DNA of 64,000 nucleotides from Candidatus Saccharimonadota bacterium. Lineage in GTDB: Bacteria > Patescibacteriota > Saccharimonadia > Saccharimonadales > Saccharimonadaceae. This document shows positions 7,046 through 15,622 of this stretch, in pieces. The stretch spans positions 62,001-126,000 of the forward strand of contig JAFRKN010000017.1 in the NCBI GenBank assembly GCA_017431725.1, in the 5' to 3' direction. Below the pieces are notes generated by a model. That model ran no database searches. It had not been told where the DNA came from and saw only the letters and a program-made list of their open reading frames with translations. Every line of letters starts with the position of its first letter. Position 1 is the stretch's first letter. The translations under genes and the position numbers were made by a program.

Positions 7046-8320
7046 CTAAAAGTTTAATCTTGTTTCCAAATTAGAGATAAAGGCTTTTTCCGTTGAAGAA
7101 ACTGCCGCAAAACCCTTAATTCCCGACCCAGCAAACTCCCGCGCTAACTCAACCATCCGATATTTATCAATCGATTTAATCAAATTTGGCATATTATCAT
7201 ATTTTTCAATCGTTTCGCTCACAAAATAATTTTCTGCATAATAGTCCGCAATCTGCCCCACTGTCTGAGCCCCCATCTGAAATCTACCAAGCGCATAAGA
7301 CTTTGCCGCCAAAAAATCCATATCCAAAATTTCCCCATTCAAGGTCTTCATGAGTTCCGTCTGAATTAAATCAAATAAAGCTTCCGCGTTCTCCACATTC
7401 ACTTCTCCGTCAAAATCCCAATACGAGCTTGTCGCATTACTCGCAATTGAGCTTCCCATCCCATAAACTAAACCTCGCTTTCTTGCTGCTCCAAAAATTT
7501 TCGAATTTGTCGTTCCATTCAAAATATGATTCAAACAATTCATTGCAAAAGTCTCTTCTGGATCTAAATGTCTCGGCGTCACCAACGAAAATCCAAATGT
7601 AATATTTGAAGCATCCTTACGTCTAATCGAAACTGCTTCCGACGAATGTAATTCTGCTTGCGGAATTTCAAATTTTTCTCCCTCTTTTAAATCCCACTTT
7701 TCTAGCATCCGCATGATTTTATGTTTTCGCCCCCGAATTTTCCCAGCAATAATAAATAGCATATTTTTTGCTGTATGTGTTCGCCGATAATGTTCCCGAA
7801 TATCTTTTAGTTCAATATTCGAAATTGTCCTTAATCTCTCCGCTAAATCTAAAACATCTTCCCCCACCGCTTGTTGCACCTTCGGCCACAGTAACCGATA
7901 ATAATCATTCATATATCCAGTCAATTCAGATTTTACATTGCTTTTTTCCGACTTTAATTCCTCTTCATTAAATCTCGGCTCACAAATCGATACCTCTTGC
8001 AAATCCATAACCCGCTCCCATTCAAAATCCGCACATTCCGTCTCATAACAAACCGAAATATCCGACGTCCAAGCATTATGATAAGCACCATTTTTTGTAA
8101 ATTCCGCTTCAAAAGCTTGCTCATCCTTAAATTTCGCATTCGCTCCAAACGCCAAATGTTCTACTATGTGAGGAATTTCATAAACATCTTGGCTCTTCGC
8201 ATACTGCATACCCGCCCTAAACTGAATTCGCGTAGACATTACACTTGCGCCAGGTATATCAATCAGTAATCCCCTCGCACCGTTTTTTAAAGTTATTTCC
8301 TCGACTGAATGTTTCATCAT
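7046..8320 (-). CDS. M16 family zinc peptidase (pitrilysin/insulinase type)
   Basis: 424 residues. The inverted zinc motif HxxEH appears as HIVEH (residues 51-55) in EIPHIVEHLAFGA, with the family's downstream Glu region ESEKSNVKSELTGYMND. A second M16-like half carries the substrate-binding RKRGLVYGMGSSI segment. The single M16-M16C unit would work as a homodimer or pair with a partner. There is no signal peptide, so it is probably a cytoplasmic oligopeptidase. An ATGATG start follows a GAGGT ribosome site. The gene is convergent with murD, with a large palindrome between them. Substrate unknown. Confidence 0.85.
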   Translation of the reverse strand: MMKHSVEEITLKNGARGLLIDIPGASVMSTRIQFRAGMQYAKSQDVYEIPHIVEHLAFGANAKFKDEQAFEAEFTKNGAYHNAWTSDISVCYETECADFEWERVMDLQEVSICEPRFNEEELKSEKSNVKSELTGYMNDYYRLLWPKVQQAVGEDVLDLAERLRTISNIELKDIREHYRRTHTAKNMLFIIAGKIRGRKHKIMRMLEKWDLKEGEKFEIPQAELHSSEAVSIRRKDASNITFGFSLVTPRHLDPEETFAMNCLNHILNGTTNSKIFGAARKRGLVYGMGSSIASNATSSYWDFDGEVNVENAEALFDLIQTELMKTLNGEILDMDFLAAKSYALGRFQMGAQTVGQIADYYAENYFVSETIEKYDNMPNLIKSIDKYRMVELAREFAGSGIKGFAAVSSTEKAFISNLETRLNF

Positions 8321-8350
8321 ACCTCTCTTTTTTCTTCAATTTCAGAATTA

Positions 8351-8379
8351 TCTTGACTTTTTATTACGTTTATGCTATA
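8351..8379 (+). promoter_or_regulatory. Strong sigma-70 promoter firing antisense into secA
   Basis: TTGACT, a 17-bp spacer ending in an extended TATGC, then TATAAT, all on the plus strand between two leftward genes. There is no convincing plus-strand gene downstream, so transcription would run into the 3' end of secA on the opposite strand. The match to consensus is better than at most genes in the window. Confidence 0.55.
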
Positions 8380-8393
8380 ATAAGAAGATTGAC

Positions 8394-11120
8394 TTATTTT
8401 CTCTTTCCTTTTTTGCGTTTCGAGCTTGATTTTTTCTTCGATTTTACCCGTCGCGGGATTGGTTTTCCCCCTGTTTTTTTCTTAAATTCCGAATCTAAAT
8501 TCCTTTCTCCTGCCGAAATTTCATTTACTCCTCTCTCTGTTTGCCCTTCTGCCATCTTCGTTAGTTCCGATTCATATTCTTCGCCATCCGTCACATCATC
8601 GGCTCTCGCCTCCGCCGGCGTAATTGAAAGCAAGATCTTCAAAACTTCCTCTCTTAAATTCCTCTGCAAACCATCAAATAATTTTTGTGATTCCGAACGA
8701 TACTCAACCAATGGATCTCTCTGACCAACCGACCGCCAATGTATTCCTTCACGCAAATGTTGCATATTTTCAAGATGTTGCATCCATAATGCATCTAATA
8801 CCTTAAGATAAACTTCCCGTTCAACCTTTCGCATCGTCTCTTCACCAAATTCCATCTCCTTATCATGATATGCCTCCTCTACTGCTTCAAGTGCCACTCT
8901 CTCACGATCTTTTTCCTTCCTCATCAAACCAATCTCATGAATCAGATCATCATCAAAATCAAATACTGCTTTAAATTCTTCATCAAAATTCTTATTTACT
9001 CTCGAGGAAAATTCTGTCAGCATCTTCACTTCCTCGCGCATCAATCTCTTTATCTCTGGATAAATTTCCTCTCCATCCAAAATTTTTCGTCGCATCATAT
9101 AAACTACCTTACGATGCCGGTTAATCACGTTATCATATTGCACCACATTTTTTCGCGAATCAAAATTAAATCCTTCTATCCGTTTTTGCGCCGCCTCAAG
9201 AGTTTTAGAAATCGCCCGCGTCTGAATTGGCATATCTTCATCCACCCCCAATCTCGTCATTAGCATCTTTACTCTATCACCTTGGAAAATCCGCATCAAA
9301 TCATCCTCACAAGACACAAAGAATTGCGTCGTACCAGGATCACCCTGCCGACCACCACGTCCTCTCAACTGATTATCTACTCGTCTCGCGTCATGTCTTT
9401 CTGAACCAATTACTACTAATCCCCCTAATTCTCTCACTCCTTCTCCTAATTTAATATCCGTTCCTCGTCCCGCCATATTAGTAGCAAGTGTAATCGCACC
9501 TTTTTCTCCTGCTTTTTCCACAATCGCTGCTTCCCGCTCATTATTTTTTGCATTCAAAATCTCATAAGGCAACCCATAACCATCAAGATATCTTGCAATT
9601 TCCTCATTATTTGCGATTGAACCCGAACCAACCAAAACTGGCTGACCTTTTTCGTGATATTTTTTTATCTCTTCTGCAATTGCCTTTAATTTGGCCGCTT
9701 TTGTCTTATAAATTAAATCGTCTTTGTCTACCCGCACAATCGGCTTATTTGGCGGTATTTGCACCACATCAAGGGCATAAATTTGTTGAAATTCTTCTGC
9801 CTCCGTAAATGCCGTTCCTGTCATACCAGATAACTTCTTGTAAAGCCTAAAGAAATTTTGGAAAGAAATTGTCGCGAGTGTCATTGATTCCTGTTTAACC
9901 GCCACCCCCTCTTTGGCTTCAATCGCTTGATGGAGCCCCTCATTATAACGTCGTCCCTGCATTAGCCGACCCGTATGCTCATCCACAATAATCACTTCCC
10001 CCGAGTTTGTCACTACATAATCCTTATCTCGTTTAAAAATAATTTCCGCCCGAATCGCTTGCTCAAGATGGTAAACCAACCGAGTATTTTTCGTCGAATA
10101 AAGATTATCTACCCCTAAAATTCCTTGAATTTTTTCAATACCCTTATCAGTCAAAGTCACCGAACGCCTCTTCTCGTCAAAAATATAATCTTCTGGTACT
10201 AATCTCGAAGCAACTTTTGCAAATTGATAATAAGATTCCGGATTATCTCCCGCTGGCGCCGAAATAATTAAAGGTGTCCTCGCTTCATCAATTAAAATAG
10301 AGTCTACCTCATCCACAATTGCAAAATTTAGCTCTCTTTGACGTAAATATTGCACTTCCGAAGTCATATTATCTCGAAGATAATCAAAACCAAATTCATT
10401 ATTGGTCCCATAAGTAATATCTGCCGCATAAGCTTCTTTACGCGTTGCTGGCCGCAGATGTCTAAATCTTTCATCTTCATGGTCATCATTCTCATATTCC
10501 GCATCATAAATAAACGAAGCCTCATTAATAATTACACCTACGCTCATTCCAAGAAAATCATAAATCGGACCATTCCACCCTGCATCACGTTGAGCCAAAT
10601 AATCGTTCACCGTCACCACATGCACCCCTCGTCCAGTTAAACCATTAAGATATGCTGGGAGCATCGCCACCAATGTCTTACCTTCACCCGTCTTCATTTC
10701 TGCCACCGCCCCTTCGTTCAAAACCATCCCCCCAATCAATTGCACATCATACGGACGAAGCCCCAAAATTCGTTTCGAAGCCTCTCTTGCTACCGCAAAA
10801 ACTTCTGGTAAAATCTCATTCAAAATTTTTGTATCATCTATTGGCGCGTGCTTCTTTTTTGCTTTCTTAGCAGTTTTTTCTTCAATATTTACCTCTTTCA
10901 ATGCTTTAGCAATCTTCTTTTTAAAAACTTCCGTCTGGCTAGCCAACTCTTTATCACTCATCTTTTGATATTTTGGTTCTAATTTATTTATTTCCTGTGC
11001 CCTTTTCCATAACCTCCTAAGAACCTTCTTCTGTGCATCACCAAAAACCCCCTGCAAAAATTTAGTCAAAGCGGTCTTATCTGCCAACTTGTCAGTTGGT
11101 TTCTTTTCTTTTTTAACCAT
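8394..11120 (-). CDS. secA: Preprotein translocase ATPase SecA
   Basis: 908 residues. The DEAD-type motor that pushes secretory proteins through SecYEG. Walker A is MKTGEGKT (142-149), the DEAD-like box is VDEVDSILIDEARTPL, and the helicase core continues with NMAGRGTDIKLG and RGRGGRQGDPG. A Lys-rich insertion (about residues 70-92) sits in the first nucleotide-binding region. The C terminus lacks the usual SecB/zinc Cys motif and ends in a strongly basic tail (KKKSSSKRKKGKRK) that may bind lipid or ribosomes. It heads a leftward stretch, preceded by raiA 30 bp upstream. It serves the many signal-peptide proteins here, including the large FISUMP proteins. Confidence 0.97.
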   Translation of the reverse strand: MVKKEKKPTDKLADKTALTKFLQGVFGDAQKKVLRRLWKRAQEINKLEPKYQKMSDKELASQTEVFKKKIAKALKEVNIEEKTAKKAKKKHAPIDDTKILNEILPEVFAVAREASKRILGLRPYDVQLIGGMVLNEGAVAEMKTGEGKTLVAMLPAYLNGLTGRGVHVVTVNDYLAQRDAGWNGPIYDFLGMSVGVIINEASFIYDAEYENDDHEDERFRHLRPATRKEAYAADITYGTNNEFGFDYLRDNMTSEVQYLRQRELNFAIVDEVDSILIDEARTPLIISAPAGDNPESYYQFAKVASRLVPEDYIFDEKRRSVTLTDKGIEKIQGILGVDNLYSTKNTRLVYHLEQAIRAEIIFKRDKDYVVTNSGEVIIVDEHTGRLMQGRRYNEGLHQAIEAKEGVAVKQESMTLATISFQNFFRLYKKLSGMTGTAFTEAEEFQQIYALDVVQIPPNKPIVRVDKDDLIYKTKAAKLKAIAEEIKKYHEKGQPVLVGSGSIANNEEIARYLDGYGLPYEILNAKNNEREAAIVEKAGEKGAITLATNMAGRGTDIKLGEGVRELGGLVVIGSERHDARRVDNQLRGRGGRQGDPGTTQFFVSCEDDLMRIFQGDRVKMLMTRLGVDEDMPIQTRAISKTLEAAQKRIEGFNFDSRKNVVQYDNVINRHRKVVYMMRRKILDGEEIYPEIKRLMREEVKMLTEFSSRVNKNFDEEFKAVFDFDDDLIHEIGLMRKEKDRERVALEAVEEAYHDKEMEFGEETMRKVEREVYLKVLDALWMQHLENMQHLREGIHWRSVGQRDPLVEYRSESQKLFDGLQRNLREEVLKILLSITPAEARADDVTDGEEYESELTKMAEGQTERGVNEISAGERNLDSEFKKKTGGKPIPRRVKSKKKSSSKRKKGKRK

Positions 11121-11150
11121 AAAACTCCAATCTTCTCCTATTTTATCACA

Positions 11151-11513
11151 TTATTTTCTCTTCAGAAAGAGTTTTCGCCAATTTCTCTTCTGGCGATGTG
11201 GTTGTGTTTCTAATTTGTAACGCCGAATTTGCCCAGTCAATTTTGCCTCAACTAAATCAATCCCCGCAAAAACGTTCGAACACTCGTCTTTTGCCGCAAT
11301 CACTTTTCCACCTGGAATATCCATCGCTACCGAAATTTCATATTTCTCACCTTTATTCTTACCAATTTCTGCTACCACAATTTTCGTCACTATATCTTTT
11401 TTTGAACCACGCGGTAAATACTTATCGAGTTTGCCAATTCTCTTTTCAGCATATTTTCGAAATGGTTCTTCAACCTTATAACCATTACCACTAATTTCAA
11501 TTTTTTCTATCAT
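11151..11513 (-). CDS. raiA: Ribosome hibernation-promoting factor (HPF/RaiA family, short form)
   Basis: 120 residues. It matches the beta-alpha-beta-beta-beta-alpha S30AE fold: IEISGNGYKVEEPFRKYAEK, then KLDKYLP, ISVAMDIPGGKVIAAK and FAGIDLVEAKLTGQIRRYK. The family binds the 30S decoding channel and silences ribosomes under stress. The long-form dimerisation domain is absent; instead there is a basic C-terminal tail (RQKRNWRKLFLKRK). It starts 1 bp after the serS stop, so the two are translationally linked. Confidence 0.92.
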   Translation of the reverse strand: MIEKIEISGNGYKVEEPFRKYAEKRIGKLDKYLPRGSKKDIVTKIVVAEIGKNKGEKYEISVAMDIPGGKVIAAKDECSNVFAGIDLVEAKLTGQIRRYKLETQPHRQKRNWRKLFLKRK

Positions 11514-11514
11514 T

Positions 11515-12759
11515 TTATATCTCCTCTTTATTATTAAGATATGGCTTCAAAACTTCTGGTACTTTCATTTTTTCACCACTTACCGCATAATTTTCAATTA
11601 CTGCCACCATCGTCCGTGCCAAAGAAACCGCCGTACCATTTAAAGTATGCAAAACTTCTACCGATCCATCTTCGCGCCGCACTCTAATATTTAAATTTCG
11701 TGCCTGAAAATCTGTACAATTTGAACAACTCGTAAGCTCTCTATATGACCGATCCGCTGGCGACCAATACTCAATATCATATTTTTTTGCTGCTGGAGCC
11801 CCCAAATCTCCCGCTGCAATATTAATCACCCGATAAGGAATATTGAGTTCCTGCCAAATCTCTTCCTCAATTTTTAATATCTCTTCATGCATTTCCTTTG
11901 ATTTTTCTGGCAAACAAAAAATATACATTTCTAATTTGTTAAATTGATGCACTCTAAATAGACCACGTGTATGTTTCCCGGCTGATCCCGCCTCTTTTCT
12001 AAAACAAGCCGACAAACCCGCATATTTTAATGGCAAATCCTTTTCATCAATAATTTCATTCATATGATAACCCGTCAATGCAATCTCCGCCGTCGCAATC
12101 AAAGCTAAATCCTCCCCCTCAACAAAATATTCATCAGACTGCTCAGAAGTACGCGGGTTGAAACCCGTCCCCTCCAAAACTTTGGCGGACACCAAATCTG
12201 GCACCGTCATCAAACTAAAACCTTTTTCCAAAATTTTCTTAATTCCAAATTGAATTAAGGCATTTTCTAATAATGCTAGTTCATTTTTTAAATAATAAAA
12301 TTTCGTTCCTGCTACTTTCGCTCCTCGCTCAAAATCCACCCAGTCTCTAGAAATCGCATAATCCAAATGGTCAACCCCAAATTCTTTATTCTCACCCCAA
12401 CGTTTTATCTCTTTACTATTTTCTTCTCCTCCTAGTGGCACGTCCTCAAAAATAATATTTGGCACCTCTCTCAAAGCTACTTCATATTTCTCTTTTACTT
12501 TCTCCAAACTTTCTTCCAAAACCGCCAGTTCTTCCTTTACTTTTTTTCCTTCATTAATTAATTCTTCATCCGGCTTTCCGCCCTTCATCTTCGCTGCAAT
12601 TTCATTCCTTCTCCGCCTCAAATCCTCAACTCTAGCTAACTCCTTTTTTCTTTCATCATCTAACCTAATAATTTCCTCAACATCGACTTTATAACCTTTT
12701 TCTTTTGCAGATTTTTTCACTAAATCTAAATTTTCTCGAATAAACTTCACATCTAACAT
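11515..12759 (-). CDS. serS: Seryl-tRNA synthetase
   Basis: 414 residues. The long antiparallel coiled-coil arm that holds tRNA-Ser spans about residues 30-100 (Glu/Lys-rich). The class II core has motif 2 in CFRKEAGSAGKHTRGLFRVH with QFNKLEMY after it, and motif 3 near LNGTAVSLARTMVAVIEN. It charges tRNA-Ser. A TATAAT box lies 6 nt before the ATG with no ribosome site, indicating a leaderless start. It is the probable promoter of a serS-raiA-secA unit. Confidence 0.96.
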   Translation of the reverse strand: MLDVKFIRENLDLVKKSAKEKGYKVDVEEIIRLDDERKKELARVEDLRRRRNEIAAKMKGGKPDEELINEGKKVKEELAVLEESLEKVKEKYEVALREVPNIIFEDVPLGGEENSKEIKRWGENKEFGVDHLDYAISRDWVDFERGAKVAGTKFYYLKNELALLENALIQFGIKKILEKGFSLMTVPDLVSAKVLEGTGFNPRTSEQSDEYFVEGEDLALIATAEIALTGYHMNEIIDEKDLPLKYAGLSACFRKEAGSAGKHTRGLFRVHQFNKLEMYIFCLPEKSKEMHEEILKIEEEIWQELNIPYRVINIAAGDLGAPAAKKYDIEYWSPADRSYRELTSCSNCTDFQARNLNIRVRREDGSVEVLHTLNGTAVSLARTMVAVIENYAVSGEKMKVPEVLKPYLNNKEEI

Positions 12760-12799
12760 ATTGCCATTATAACATAATTTCCATTAGAAAAACCGAATC

Positions 12800-13597
12800 C
12801 TATTTTCCCAAGTACGCGTAATATAATTTTTGCCAATCTTCCAACGTCAAATCACCCGGTCTGGCATCATCTTTTATCTTTAACTTATCAAAAATCTTCA
12901 ACCACTCTTCTCTCCCCTTTATTCTTGAAAGATTATGGACCAATTTCTTTCTTGGCGACGAAAAACCCAATTTAATTAATTCAAAAACTTCCTCTAAAAT
13001 TTTAGGCTCTCTAGGTCTAAATATTATAACTTGACTATCAACTTTTGGTGGTGGCGTAAATTCATTTTTAAGCACCACCGGACCTAGCTCCACCTCTGCC
13101 CGATTTTTTACCAACAACGACAAAAGTGTCTCTTTTTTATCAGTTATTCTTTCCGCCACCTCTTTCTGAATCAATAAAACAATTCTTTCAGGTTTATTTC
13201 TCAAAGTTAATAATTTTTCAATAATTGGACTCGTAATATAGTATGGAATATTTCCCGCTACAACGTAAGGAGTTTTAATTAAATTAAAATCAAAATCCAA
13301 AATATCCCCATTAATTACTTCTAGATTCTTCCCCGGGAAAGATTTTGGCAAATTTTCCGCTAATTTTTGGTCAAATTCTACCGCAATTATTTTATCAAAA
13401 TATTTAAACAAACTACTGGTCAAAGTTCCCAAACCTGGTCCAATTTCAAGACAAATTTCTTCAAATTGAGGCGCGTAGCTTTTTTCCGGTTTTTTATTTA
13501 AATTTCCCTTCTCATAACCAGCCGAAAATCCAGCTATTTCATCCAAAATCGCCCGATTATTTAACCAATGTTGCCCCAAATATTTTTTATTTTTCAT
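12800..13597 (-). CDS. rsmA: 16S rRNA (adenine1518-N6/adenine1519-N6) dimethyltransferase
   Basis: 265 residues. KsgA/Dim1 family. The N terminus KKYLGQHWLNN, the SAM site LEIGPGLGTLTSSL, and the catalytic NIPYYITSPIIEKLL motif are all present, followed by the helical C-terminal domain. It dimethylates two adenines in the 3' helix of 16S rRNA. It starts immediately after the stop of the rpfB-like gene, so the two form a unit. The rpfB-rsmA neighbourhood is common in actinobacteria and other Gram-positive bacteria. Confidence 0.95.
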   Translation of the reverse strand: MKNKKYLGQHWLNNRAILDEIAGFSAGYEKGNLNKKPEKSYAPQFEEICLEIGPGLGTLTSSLFKYFDKIIAVEFDQKLAENLPKSFPGKNLEVINGDILDFDFNLIKTPYVVAGNIPYYITSPIIEKLLTLRNKPERIVLLIQKEVAERITDKKETLLSLLVKNRAEVELGPVVLKNEFTPPPKVDSQVIIFRPREPKILEEVFELIKLGFSSPRKKLVHNLSRIKGREEWLKIFDKLKIKDDARPGDLTLEDWQKLYYAYLGK

Positions 13598-14635
13598 TTA
13601 ATACCAGCCGTGCGCATACCAAAAGTTTAATGCTGGACCCCAACCGCCATATCGCCCATTTACATAGCCAATCATCCAACGAATTTGCGTCACCGGATTA
13701 GTAGCCCAATCAGCTCCTACCGAAGCCATCTTGCTACCAGGCAAAGCTTGTGGAATACCATAAGCTCCCGAAGACGCGTTTCTTGCATCCACTCTACAAC
13801 CACTCTCTCGATAAATCAAATCTAACGCCGCTGAAAGATCCGCCTCCGAAACCCCCGCCTGTCTTGCCCAATCAGCACAAGTCCCCCATTCTGGAGGAAT
13901 AGATTTCTTTGCACCAATAGCCACTATTCGATTAACCGGCTCACGTATAATTTCCTCAGAAATCACTTCCCGAGAAACCTCTTGATTATCCACATAAAGT
14001 ACATTATAATAAACCCTTTTCGCCCCCACTTCGCCCAACTGACGCACTTCAGTTTTTCCAGATTCAAGATTAATGTCTCTCACAGTTTCTTCTGAAAATG
14101 GAATTTCTTCTTCTATAGTTATCGTCCTCCCCCCATTTCTAACTATGCTATAAACATTAGCTATACCAGTTTCCAAAAAATTATCATTTGGCATTATTTT
14201 GATTTCATCCCCATCATAAACCGTTAATCCCGCTTCTTCCGCGATCAACTTAGTATCGTAATTTGCCGTCATTAGATATTTTTCGTTAATGCCATCTTTT
14301 ACTATTACTGGCCTCGCCCGATAAATATTAATATAAAAATTATTTGAATTAATCACGGTTTCAAGACTAGGCTCAATTTTATCACCCTGATTTAAATTAA
14401 TTTCCGCTCTATCCAAAGCTTCTTTCACAGTTTTTGCATCAGTTTTTACAATTAATTTACTGCCATTATCATAAAAAGTCACATATTTATTGTCGACCTC
14501 TTGTACCAAATTGTTATCTTCCCCATCCGCAAAGGTCGAAGCAGAATTAATTTTCAAAAAGCAACCAAAAAACAAAGCTAAAGCAACCACAATAACTAAC
14601 ACTAGAGCTTGATCGAATTTTTTCGAAAGCTTCAT
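13598..14635 (-). CDS. RpfB/YabE-like secreted protein: ubiquitin-like repeats, G5 domain, lytic transglycosylase-like domain
   Basis: About 345 residues. One N-terminal membrane segment (residues 10-30) is followed by two DUF348-type repeats (YVTFYDNGSKLIVKTDAKT..., KYLMTANYDTKLIAEEAGL), a G5 domain (about 160-225) and a C-terminal lysozyme-like domain. The catalytic Glu is probably in YRESGC, followed by GAYGIPQALPGSKMAS and GGWGPALNFWYAHGWY. It should cleave glycan strands during wall growth or resuscitation. The second ATG (14635) is chosen because TATAAT (14643-14648) lies 7 nt upstream; the ATG at 14641 is the alternative. It abuts rsmA, as in many Gram-positive bacteria. Confidence 0.85.
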   Translation of the reverse strand: MKLSKKFDQALVLVIVVALALFFGCFLKINSASTFADGEDNNLVQEVDNKYVTFYDNGSKLIVKTDAKTVKEALDRAEINLNQGDKIEPSLETVINSNNFYINIYRARPVIVKDGINEKYLMTANYDTKLIAEEAGLTVYDGDEIKIMPNDNFLETGIANVYSIVRNGGRTITIEEEIPFSEETVRDINLESGKTEVRQLGEVGAKRVYYNVLYVDNQEVSREVISEEIIREPVNRIVAIGAKKSIPPEWGTCADWARQAGVSEADLSAALDLIYRESGCRVDARNASSGAYGIPQALPGSKMASVGADWATNPVTQIRWMIGYVNGRYGGWGPALNFWYAHGWY

Positions 14636-14664
14636 AACCATAATTATATCACAATTTTCTTAAA

Positions 14665-14815
14665 AATAATAAAAACCCGCAACACACTAAACGGGTCTTT
14701 AAACTAATTCCTAGGTGGCGGTCATACACTACATCTAACCAAAACAGCTCTACACTCTCCACCCTTTTCTCCCAACAGTTTAGGCTTCTTTCAACGTCGG
14801 ATCAAACCCAAACCT
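14665..14815 (-). ncRNA. Candidate small RNA upstream of the rpfB-like gene
   Basis: On the minus strand a promoter (TTGACA at 14844-14849, 16-bp spacer, TAAAAT at 14822-14827 in an extended TATGC context) is followed by about 140 nt without a reading frame. An intrinsic terminator follows: ACCCG (14692-14696) pairing with CGGGT (14675-14679), then TTTTATTATTTTT. The 5' part can form a TTAGG / CCTAA stem. The downstream rpfB-like gene has its own promoter after the terminator, which favours an independent RNA over a riboswitch leader. I do not recognise the family; c-di-AMP riboswitch motifs are not evident. The rest of the 358-bp gap holds nothing else visible. Confidence 0.55.
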
Positions 14816-14998
14816 AACTATATTTTAGCATAGGCAAAATCTGTGTCAATCTTGTTTTTTTAAATTTTTTATGATTTAATATTTTATACCGTAACAGAGA
14901 AAAACCGAACAACCTCTTCTTGACTAAACCAATATATTATTATGTAGTTATAATAAAACTTCAGCTAAAAAATCCTCAAATTATGTTATACTCATGCT

Positions 14999-15622
14999 AT
15001 GAACTGGAGGAAATGGCTCGACGAATTTATTTTAGCCGGTAAAGGCATCCTTCTCGCAACCAAAGAAAAACGTTTTTGGCAAGGCTTTACCCCCTCTTTC
15101 TTATTTTTTGGTTTTTTGATGAACCTCCTGGCTGGTGGTTTTTCCAAATTCGAATTAATGTCCGCGCTAGGTTTTCCCCATAATCTCAAAATTCTCTTCG
15201 ACAGTTTTTTAAGTATTTTTGGCCTCAATCAACCCTTTCTTGATTGGATCCCAATTTTTGCCATCTCTATCTTGCAAGGGCTTCTCATCGGACTTATAGT
15301 CTTTCTCTGGAATAAAAAACGCGAATCAACCATCAAAAGTTCCAAAAACTCCGAAAATCTTGAAAAAGCTGGCCTTATTACTGGTCTGATTGCACTCGGT
15401 GCTGGCTGCCCAACCTGTGGCACCACTTTACTCACACCCCTTCTCGGTGCTATTTTTTCCACTGGTGGACTCGCCGTTACTGGCACCATCTCCACCATCA
15501 TAACTTGGCTCGCCATTATTATTGCTATTTTTGCATTAAAACGTCTTGGTCTCGAAGCCTATGCTATAATCGTAAATGAAAAATATTTACAAAAAAAGGA
15601 GCAACGTGAAAAAAATTCTTAG
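14999..15622 (+). CDS. Membrane protein with conserved CxxC in a helix hairpin
   Basis: 207 residues. Hydrophobic segments lie near residues 33-50, 80-105, 125-160 and 160-185, suggesting four helices. A glycine-rich GAGCPTCGTTLLTPLLG stretch places a CxxC pair at the start of a membrane helix, as in DsbD/CcdA-like or metal-related membrane proteins. A TATACT box ends 6 nt before the ATG, so a leaderless start is likely. Its 3' end overlaps the following thioredoxin-fold gene, which suggests a functional pair: the membrane protein may pass electrons or a metal to the exported thiol protein. This is inference; the family is not identified. Confidence 0.6.
   Translation: MNWRKWLDEFILAGKGILLATKEKRFWQGFTPSFLFFGFLMNLLAGGFSKFELMSALGFPHNLKILFDSFLSIFGLNQPFLDWIPIFAISILQGLLIGLIVFLWNKKRESTIKSSKNSENLEKAGLITGLIALGAGCPTCGTTLLTPLLGAIFSTGGLAVTGTISTIITWLAIIIAIFALKRLGLEAYAIIVNEKYLQKKEQREKNS

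Noticed and set aside
8245-8724. Plus-strand frame downstream of the antisense promoter at 8351
   Set aside because: It is the mirror of the low-complexity secA C terminus and lacks a start site or codon bias; the promoter is kept, the gene is not.
14665-14849. c-di-AMP riboswitch in front of the rpfB-like gene
   Set aside because: The conserved boxes of that class could not be found, and a promoter lies between the RNA and the gene.
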